From Halorubrum sp. BV1 (lineage in GTDB: Archaea > Halobacteriota > Halobacteria > Halobacteriales > Haloferacaceae): 64,000 bases of DNA. The translations under genes and the position numbers were made by a program. The notes below the pieces were generated by a model, which was given only the letters and a program-made list of their open reading frames with translations, did no database searches and was not told where the DNA came from. Below are positions 58,212 through 64,000 of this stretch, piece after piece; positions within the stretch are counted from its first letter, which is position 1, and every line of letters starts with the position of its first letter. The stretch is taken from assembly GCF_000746205.1 (NCBI RefSeq), contig NZ_JQKV01000001.1, positions 608,814 through 672,813 of the forward strand, written 5' to 3'.

Positions 58212-59234
58212 CTACAGCCAGGGTGCCCGCGAGTCGTCCTCCGCGAACGGGTCCGTCCCGTCCGACTCCTCTCCGGCACCCGAGGGTTCACCGCCGTTCG
58301 CGAGCACCGACACGTCGTCGTCGACGATGTGGCCGGGGTCGACCGGTGGTGCGTCGAGAGGCGGATCCGTCGGATCCAACTCGCCGCCGTCCTGGATATC
58401 TGGGGACTCGTCGTCGGACGCAGCGGCGTCGGTCGACGCGCCATCCGAGGGAGCGTCGCGCGGCTGGTCGGAGTCGACGCCGGCGTTCACGGCCGGGCCG
58501 GCGTTCGGGTCGTACGCGAACAGGGTGGTCACGGCGAGCACCGCGAGCGCGACTGGTGCCTCAGTCTGCATGAGATCGAACGGCCCGAGCAGGATCGGCA
58601 ACGCGAGCACGCCGAGCGCGACCGCGGAACCGAACCGGAACCGATCGATGTCGACGCGGCCGCGGAGGTGCGGCGACAACACCGCGATCGCCAGCGCGAA
58701 CGCCACGCCGACGCCCGCCGCGGCGGCCCCGTTGACCACGTACTCCGGCGACGTTTCGATAGCGAACCCGGCGGGCTCGAAGCTCGCGACGAGCCCGAGA
58801 GCGATGATGACGCCGGGGCTCGGGAGGTGTTCGCCGATCTCGGAGCTGGCCGTCTTGGCGGCGATCGTGAGGATCACCAGCCCGGCGAACCGCTCGAAGA
58901 CGGGGAGGTTCAGGAACCCCCGAAACGTCGGCGCGAACGCCGCCTCGATCGCGGCGAGCGGGACTATAACCGCGCCGATCAGGAGTACCGACGAGACCAT
59001 CTGCTTGCGGTCGCCGTCCATCTCGGCGAGGATCACGGCCGCGGTCGCCGACCCGCCGAAGATCAGGATCCCGGTCTCGACGACGCCGGTCGCCGTCCCC
59101 ATGACGCCGGCGACGACGAGGGCGGGAAAGATCCCGTCGACGAGCGGGAGCACCATTACGGTCGCGAGCAGCTTCGTCGCGCTGCCGACCTGCCGCTCTA
59201 AGCGAAGGGCGACGGGGTGACGTGAGACGCTCAT
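58212..59234 (-). CDS. DUF5794-like membrane protein
   Basis: The 340-residue protein has about seven or eight helices in its first 235 residues (MSVSRHPVALRLERQVGSAT, TKLLATVMVLPLVDGIFPAL, GILIFGGSATAAVILAEM), then a 100-residue acidic, disordered tail ending DPFAEDDSRAPWL. The N-terminal motif matches the haloarchaeal DUF5794 family, of unknown function. Its ATG at 59234 immediately follows the stop of a small upstream frame (TGAATG), so translation is probably coupled to it. Confidence 0.85.
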   Translation of the reverse strand: MSVSRHPVALRLERQVGSATKLLATVMVLPLVDGIFPALVVAGVMGTATGVVETGILIFGGSATAAVILAEMDGDRKQMVSSVLLIGAVIVPLAAIEAAFAPTFRGFLNLPVFERFAGLVILTIAAKTASSEIGEHLPSPGVIIALGLVASFEPAGFAIETSPEYVVNGAAAAGVGVAFALAIAVLSPHLRGRVDIDRFRFGSAVALGVLALPILLGPFDLMQTEAPVALAVLAVTTLFAYDPNAGPAVNAGVDSDQPRDAPSDGASTDAAASDDESPDIQDGGELDPTDPPLDAPPVDPGHIVDDDVSVLANGGEPSGAGEESDGTDPFAEDDSRAPWL

Positions 59235-59441
59235 TCAGGGGCGATATCCCTGACCGAGTGGGAGACGGTAGGAGGCGGACGACCCGCGATAGCCGAGGGC
59301 CCGGCGAACGGAGTCGAATCCGCAGGCGGCCCGACGAGCCCCTGTAAACCGTTTGCGCGTATTGCCGGCTGTAAAGGCGGTGCCGAGGTCACGGATCGGC
59401 TGGCCGGCGATGCGCATGGTCACGGGACTGTCGGAGTCCAT
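59235..59441 (-). CDS. Small 68-residue frame abutting DUF5794 gene
   Basis: The product begins MDSDSPVTMRIAGQPIRDLG and ends ALGYRGSSASYRLPLGQGYRP. A TTTAAC element near 59466-59472 lies about 28 nt upstream of the ATG at 59441, and its TGA at 59235-59237 directly precedes the next start. No other promoter-like element precedes the DUF5794 gene. The codons show halophile-like composition but the protein is not acidic. It may be a real small protein or a leader whose translation carries ribosomes to the next gene. Confidence 0.5.
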   Translation of the reverse strand: MDSDSPVTMRIAGQPIRDLGTAFTAGNTRKRFTGARRAACGFDSVRRALGYRGSSASYRLPLGQGYRP

Positions 59442-59770
59442 ACCAACTATACGTGTTTCGGTTGCGTTAAAGGTTGTGTGAGATTTGGCCGCACACCGGT
59501 GTAGATCTGTCGGCGATATTTATACACCACACGTAGATACGACTGAAATCCACAACATACAACGGCGATTTTACATCGAAGGAGCGACACACCGACGGAT
59601 GGCTGATTCGTCTGCCGCCGGGAGTAGCGGCCGCACGACCGAAACGCGCCGAACGGACTCCTGTGTCTTATTGATCCACGATCGAGGATCGTTTGTGGTT
59701 GTGGATGACAACGACGTGCACGTCTGTGCTGACTCGCAACGCTTTTTATCGGGGGGTCACGACGGTTTAT
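59442..59770. other. Intergenic region before guaB
   Basis: This 329-nt gap holds the divergent promoters of the small 68-residue frame and guaB. The guaB TATA-like CTTTTTATC is at about 59742-59750. Other AT-rich elements (GATATTTATACACC near 59515-59528, GATTTTACATCG near 59568-59579) could be extra promoters. A frame opening at 59599 stays open into guaB in another phase but is rejected. I see no RNA gene. Confidence 0.5.
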
Positions 59771-61258
59771 ATGGCGACAGATTCTGGTCAGTTCTCCGCG
59801 AAGCTGGACGTTCCAGAGGCGTTGACGTTCGACGACGTGCTCCTCCGTCCGAAAGAGAGCCGAGTCGAGCCCGACGACGCCGACCTCTCTTCGTACGTCT
59901 CGAAGAACGTCGAACTCACCGTTCCGGTCCTCTCGGCGGCGATGGACACCGTCACCGAGAGCGACCTCGCGATCGCGATGGCCCGCGAGGGTGGTCTCGG
60001 GGTCCTCCACCGAAACATGACCGTCGAAGAGACGGCGACGGAAGTCGAACGCGTCAAGCGCGCGCACGAGCTCGTCATCCGCCGCGAGAACGTCGTGACC
60101 GTCTCACCGGACGACACGGTTCGCGACGCCGACACGCTGATGGAACGAGAAGGCGTCTCCGGCGCGCCCGTCGTCGACGACGACGATACCGTCCTCGGGA
60201 TCATCTCCGGGACCGACATCCGGCCGTACCTCGAAGTCGGCGAGGACGACGCCGTAAGCGAGGCCATGACCGACGAAGTGATCACCGCGCCGGAAGACGT
60301 CGACGCCCGCGAGGCGCTCGAACTAATGTACGACCACAAGATCGAGCGGGTCCCGATCGTCGACGACGACGACGGCCTCGTCGGACTCGTCACGATGCAG
60401 GGCATCTTACAGCGACGCGAGCACGAGGAGGCGGCACGCGACGAACGAGGCCGTCTGATCGCCGGCGTCGCCGTCGGTCCGTTCGAGGAGGAGCGCGCGG
60501 TCGCGGCCGACGAGGCGGACGTCGACGTGATATTCATCGATTGTGCCCACGCCCACAACCTCAACGTGCTCGACTCGGCGCGGGCGATCAAAGAGACGGT
60601 CGACGCCGACGTCGTCGTCGGCAACGTCGGAACGCGCGAGGCCGCCGAGGCCGCCGTCGACTTCGCAGACGGACTGAAAGTCGGTATCGGCCCCGGCTCG
60701 ATCTGTACGACTCGCGTGGTGAGCGGTGCGGGGATGCCGCAGATGACCGCGGTCTCCGAGGTCGCAGACGTGGCGGCCGAACACGACGTCCCCGTGATCG
60801 CCGACGGGGGGATTCGCTACTCCGGTGACGCGATCAAGGCGCTCGCCGCCGGAGCAAACGCGGTCATGCTCGGGTCGTACTTCGCCGGTACCGACGAGGC
60901 ACCGGGGCGCGTCATCACGATGCAGGGGAAAAAGTACAAACAGTATCGCGGGATGGGCTCCGTCGGCGCGATGAAATCCGGCGGCGGCGACCGGTACCTG
61001 AAAGAGGAGAGCGAAGACGAGGAGTTCGTCCCGGAGGGCGTCGAGGCCGCGACGCCGTACAAGGGAAGCCTCGCCTCCGAACTCCACCAGCTCACGGGGG
61101 GAATGCGGTCCGGAATGGGATACGTGGGCGCAGAGACGATTCCCGGACTCCACGAGCGCGCCGAGTTCGTCCGCGTTTCGAGCGCCGGTCAGACGGAAGG
61201 CCATCCGCACGACGTGATGATCACCGACGAAGCCCCGAACTACAGCCCGAACGAGTGA
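59771..61258 (+). CDS. guaB: IMP dehydrogenase
   Basis: The enzyme oxidises IMP to XMP with NAD, the first step to GMP. The 495-residue protein has the (beta/alpha)8 barrel with two CBS domains inserted (about 95-220), GNVGTREAAEAAVD, the catalytic Cys in GIGPGSICTTRVVSG near residue 312, and GMGSVGAMKSGGGDRY followed by VPEGVEAATPYKGSLASEL as the mobile flap region. The ATG at 59771 is chosen from the TATA-like CTTTTTATC about 28 nt upstream and from homology. Confidence 0.97.
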   Translation: MATDSGQFSAKLDVPEALTFDDVLLRPKESRVEPDDADLSSYVSKNVELTVPVLSAAMDTVTESDLAIAMAREGGLGVLHRNMTVEETATEVERVKRAHELVIRRENVVTVSPDDTVRDADTLMEREGVSGAPVVDDDDTVLGIISGTDIRPYLEVGEDDAVSEAMTDEVITAPEDVDAREALELMYDHKIERVPIVDDDDGLVGLVTMQGILQRREHEEAARDERGRLIAGVAVGPFEEERAVAADEADVDVIFIDCAHAHNLNVLDSARAIKETVDADVVVGNVGTREAAEAAVDFADGLKVGIGPGSICTTRVVSGAGMPQMTAVSEVADVAAEHDVPVIADGGIRYSGDAIKALAAGANAVMLGSYFAGTDEAPGRVITMQGKKYKQYRGMGSVGAMKSGGGDRYLKEESEDEEFVPEGVEAATPYKGSLASELHQLTGGMRSGMGYVGAETIPGLHERAEFVRVSSAGQTEGHPHDVMITDEAPNYSPNE

Positions 61259-61386
61259 CGTGAGCGGGAGTCGGCCCCCTCGACCGCCGAGAGACGAAAG
61301 CGGCGACGCGGGCCAGAAAAGGTATTTTAATATAGGCCGCGCAGAGACCAATCGTGTGAGCGAACACCTCGTCGCTCCGGTCATTC

Positions 61387-61971
61387 ATGAGTGAGCAATC
61401 GCCGCTCGTCCTCGTGGTCGAGGACGAGCCCGACCTGGCCGACCTGTACGCAGCGTGGCTCAGCGACGATTATAGCGTGTTGACCGCGTACGGTGGTCAG
61501 GAAGCGCTCGATCAGATCGACGAGGCCGACGACGACGTGGACGCGATTCTCCTCGACAGGCGGATGCCCGGTCTCTCCGGGGACGAAGTGCTCGCAGCCG
61601 TCAGAGAGCGCGGGATCGACTGTCGCGTGGCGATGGTCACCGCGGTCGAGCCGGACTTCGACATCTTGCAGATGGGATTCGACGACTACCTCGTGAAGCC
61701 GGTCACGAGCGACACCCTCCGCGAGACGGTAGACGGCCTGTTGCGCCGCGGCGAGTACGACACGGACGTACAGGAACTGTTCTCGTTGACCTCGAAGAAG
61801 GCGATACTAGAAACGGAAAAGAGCGCCACGGAGCTGGCGGACAACGAGGAGTACCAAGATCTGACGGAGCGTATCGAGAACCTCCGATCGAAGGCGGACA
61901 ACTCGCTTGAAGCGGTGACCGAAGACGACGACTTCGAGCGGCTATTCTCCGAGTTCGACGTTGAGGAGTGA
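61387..61971 (+). CDS. HalX-type response regulator
   Basis: The 194-residue protein has a receiver domain (acidic pair VVEDEPDLAD, phospho-acceptor Asp in LLDRRMPGLSG, and Lys in LVKPVTS), then a HalX domain of about 65 residues (ELFSLTSKKAILETEKSATE) ending in a coiled, acidic helix. HalX regulators are typical of haloarchaea and pair with sensor kinases. A TTTTAATATAGG element at about 61324-61335 lies about 52 nt upstream of the ATG, so the transcript has a leader of about 25-30 nt. No kinase gene is adjacent. Confidence 0.93.
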   Translation: MSEQSPLVLVVEDEPDLADLYAAWLSDDYSVLTAYGGQEALDQIDEADDDVDAILLDRRMPGLSGDEVLAAVRERGIDCRVAMVTAVEPDFDILQMGFDDYLVKPVTSDTLRETVDGLLRRGEYDTDVQELFSLTSKKAILETEKSATELADNEEYQDLTERIENLRSKADNSLEAVTEDDDFERLFSEFDVEE

Positions 61972-62063
61972 CCGGCGACGGCCCGCACCGTCGAAACGTC
62001 GACACCCGACGCCCGGATTCCGCGGCGACTGTTTAAATACTACCACGCCGAATCGACGGTCGA

Positions 62064-64000
62064 ATGCGCGTTCGGGACCTTCCGCTTTCCGCGTCGTCCG
62101 TCGATCACTTCGCCGATCGCGGGGTCCGAGAGCTGTACCCGCCGCAGGCGGCCGCGGTCGACGCGGGGGTCTGTGAGGGTTCGAACGTCGTCGCGGCCAT
62201 CCCGACCGCCTCCGGCAAGACGTTCATCGCACAGTTGGGCCTGCTGACCGCAGACGGCCCGGGGTTGTACGTCTGCCCGCTCCGAGCGCTCGCCCGCGAA
62301 AAGTACGAGTCGTTCGCGTCGCTCCCCGGCCTCGAGGTGGGGATCTCAACCGGCGACTTTGACGCGTCAGGTGAGGATCTCGCCGGCAACGACGTCATCG
62401 TCGCCACGTCGGAGAAGGTCGATTCGGCGATCCGAAACGGCGCGTCGTGGGTCGACGAGTTGGCCTGTGTCGTCGTCGACGAAGTGCACCTCCTCGACGC
62501 GGAGCGTCGCGGCCCGACCCTCGAAGTAACGATCGCGACGCTCCGTCGACAGAACCCCGACGTACAGGTCGTCGCGCTCTCGGCGACCGTCGACAATCCG
62601 GAGGCGATCGCGGGATGGCTGGACGCGACGCTCATCGAGTCGGACTGGCGACCGGTCGATCTCCGTACCGGCGTTGCCGTCGGCGGATCGGTCGCGTTCG
62701 ACGACGGGACGACCCGCGAGGTCCCGCTCGACGAACCGGATCGGGCCAACGGACGCGACGGTGACGCCAGCAGTGGCGGCGGTGACGCCAGCAGTGGCGG
62801 CGGTGACACGGGCAACAGCACCGGTGACGCTGGCGGCGACGACGACGGCGAGACGGGACCCGACGACACCGAGGTCGCGGCTGCGCTCGTCGCAGACACG
62901 GTCGCCGAGGGCGGCCAGTGTCTCGCGTTCGTTCGGTCGCGGGCGGAGGCGGTGTCGCTGGCGGAGCGGCTCGCCGCCGACGGTCTCGCAGAACGGATGG
63001 GGATAGAAACTGCCGCGGCCGCGGCCGCCGACGAGGCCGGCGCGGTCGACGGGACAGTGACCGGACGCCAGCTCGCCGACTGTCTTCGATCGGGCGTCGC
63101 GTTCCACCACGCCGGGCTCCGCTCCGGTCACCGAGCCGTGGTCGAATCGGCGTTTCGCGACCGCGACGTCGCCTGCATCTGTGCGACGCCGACGCTCGCG
63201 GCGGGCGTCAACGTCCCGGCGCGCCGCGTCGTCGTCCGCGACCAGAAGCGCTACTCCGGGTCGAGAATGGAGTGGCTCCCGACCCTCGAAGTCCACCAGA
63301 TGTGCGGGCGAGCCGGCCGCCCCGGCCTCGACCCGCACGGAGAGGCCGTCCTCGTCGGCGCGGCAGACACCAGAGACGAACTCGTCGAGCGGTACGTCGA
63401 CGGCGAGCCCGAGGCCGTCGAATCGACGCTCGCCGACCCGGCCTCGCTTCGGACGCACGTCCTCTCTGCTATCGCCACCGGCTTCGCCGAGACAGAAGCT
63501 GAGATCCTCGACGTGTTCGAGGGGACCTTCTACGCCCGCGAGACGGGTGCCGGTGGACTGGCCGACGCGGTCGGCGTCGCCGTGGACGCCCTCGTCTCGG
63601 CCGACATGGTCCAGAGGGAGACGACGGGCGGTGTCGACGACTATCGGCTCATCGCCACGTCGGTCGGCGAGACGACCTCGCGACAGTACGTCCGACCGGA
63701 GACGGGCGAGCGAATTGTCGACGGCCTGCGAACAGCCGCGGCCATGCCGAACGCGACGACACTCACCGCCTTCGAACTGATATGTGACACGCCCGATATG
63801 CAGGACACGTACCTCGGCAACGAAGAGCGCGCCGAGATGTACCGGTTTGCGCGGCGACACGCCGGCGTGTTGACGACAGAGATGCACGAGACGGACGCCT
63901 TCGAGGAGTGGCTGGAGTCTGTGAAGACGGCGCGGATCCTCGACGAGTGGATCGACGGGGCGACCGTCGAGGAACTCGTCGAGGCCTACCGGATCGGCCC
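62064..64000 (+). CDS. hel308: ATP-dependent DNA helicase Hel308, 3' end outside window
   Basis: Hel308 unwinds stalled replication forks from a 3' end. The visible 645 residues have the two RecA-like domains: Walker A AAIPTASGKT (about 45-54), DEVH box near 138, VALSATVDNPEAIAGW, a long acidic linker with a GDASSGG repeat (about 230-265), then CATPTLAAGVNVPARRVVVR and QMCGRAGRPGLDPHG near 411. A winged-helix and ratchet-domain part follows. A TTTAAATA element at 62032-62039 supports the ATG at 62064. The C-terminus is cut by the window end. Confidence 0.95.
   Translation, partial: MRVRDLPLSASSVDHFADRGVRELYPPQAAAVDAGVCEGSNVVAAIPTASGKTFIAQLGLLTADGPGLYVCPLRALAREKYESFASLPGLEVGISTGDFDASGEDLAGNDVIVATSEKVDSAIRNGASWVDELACVVVDEVHLLDAERRGPTLEVTIATLRRQNPDVQVVALSATVDNPEAIAGWLDATLIESDWRPVDLRTGVAVGGSVAFDDGTTREVPLDEPDRANGRDGDASSGGGDASSGGGDTGNSTGDAGGDDDGETGPDDTEVAAALVADTVAEGGQCLAFVRSRAEAVSLAERLAADGLAERMGIETAAAAAADEAGAVDGTVTGRQLADCLRSGVAFHHAGLRSGHRAVVESAFRDRDVACICATPTLAAGVNVPARRVVVRDQKRYSGSRMEWLPTLEVHQMCGRAGRPGLDPHGEAVLVGAADTRDELVERYVDGEPEAVESTLADPASLRTHVLSAIATGFAETEAEILDVFEGTFYARETGAGGLADAVGVAVDALVSADMVQRETTGGVDDYRLIATSVGETTSRQYVRPETGERIVDGLRTAAAMPNATTLTAFELICDTPDMQDTYLGNEERAEMYRFARRHAGVLTTEMHETDAFEEWLESVKTARILDEWIDGATVEELVEAYRIG
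62761..62802 (+). repeat. In-frame tandem repeat, 21-nt period, in hel308
   Basis: Two exact copies of a 21-nt unit (62761-62781 and 62782-62802) encode GDASSGG twice, with a partial third copy (GDTG) following. It lies in the acidic linker between the two helicase motor domains and is a likely site of length variation between strains. Confidence 0.85.

Noticed and set aside
59599..60828. Open frame starting at 59599 with a TATA-like element, reading into guaB in another phase
   Set aside because: The part inside guaB is an Arg-rich shadow with no plausible end, and guaB has its own promoter and clear start.

Overview
The window reads as chromosome of an extreme halophilic archaeon (class Halobacteria, plausibly Halorubrum or a close relative). 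The reasons are high GC with strong G/C preference at third codon positions, very acidic proteins, a typical haloarchaeal gene set (small conserved haloarchaeal proteins, halocyanin, HalX-type regulator, type II GAPDH, Hel308, SBDS, Dph6, an intron-bearing tRNA-Trp), and promoters with a TATA-like element about 28 nt upstream of the start codon, the pattern of leaderless transcripts. The genus is an inference.

Layout. 1-10.7 kb: a truncated small wHTH-type gene, purA, a decayed aldo/keto reductase tail, an OsmC-like protein, a large multi-PAS sensor histidine kinase, small membrane proteins, trpS, type II GAPDH and three more small haloarchaeal genes. 10.7-12.7 kb: a disturbed, lower-GC stretch next to tRNA-Ala(GGC), with overlapping hairpins, a possible HicB remnant, a receiver-PAS-LOV photoreceptor without output domain, and a short direct repeat of the tRNA 3' end. 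12.8-18.4 kb: SRPBCC protein, an orphan Tat-signal fragment, and gltB (glutamate synthase) with palindromes upstream. 18.6-23.0 kb: a HEWD-type small protein, a 1046-residue surface glycoprotein whose first ~595 codons are AT-rich and whose remainder is GC-rich, and a multi-pass membrane protein. 23.1-29.6 kb: HNH-like protein, alkaline-phosphatase-superfamily enzyme, PhzF protein, Na+/Ca2+ exchanger, DRG-type GTPase and small genes. 29.7-35.8 kb: an A-type haem-copper oxidase cluster (coxB, fused coxA-coxC, a 46-residue membrane protein, a subunit IV-like protein) with a halocyanin nearby. 35.9-44.4 kb: PD-(D/E)XK-like protein, dph6, glutamate dehydrogenase, CYTH protein, FKBP isomerase, a MinD-like ATPase coupled to a RecA-fold protein with a degenerate P-loop, YlbF protein, SBDS and a YbaK-type deacylase. 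44.4-47.5 kb: a zinc-type ABC transporter (znuA, znuC, znuB). 47.6-57.5 kb: DCC oxidoreductase, GIY-YIG protein, thioesterase, BFN nuclease, membrane-anchored HTH regulator, TraB-family protein coupled to a site-2 protease, purM, a bactofilin-like protein, and a two-WHy-domain protein. 57.6-64 kb: tRNA-Trp with a 101-nt intron, a zinc-ribbon protein, a DUF5794-like membrane protein, guaB, a HalX response regulator and the start of hel308, which runs off the window.

How the genes work together. Purine synthesis is represented three times (purA, purM, guaB). Ammonia assimilation has both gltB and gdh. The terminal oxidase genes are grouped with a copper protein. Most genes are single or in two-gene units; the clear translationally coupled pairs are coxB/coxAC, znuC/znuB, minD-like/RecA-like, DCC/GIY-YIG and TraB/site-2 protease. 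The parts that look least like ordinary core chromosome are the 10.7-12.7 kb stretch and the chimeric surface glycoprotein gene.
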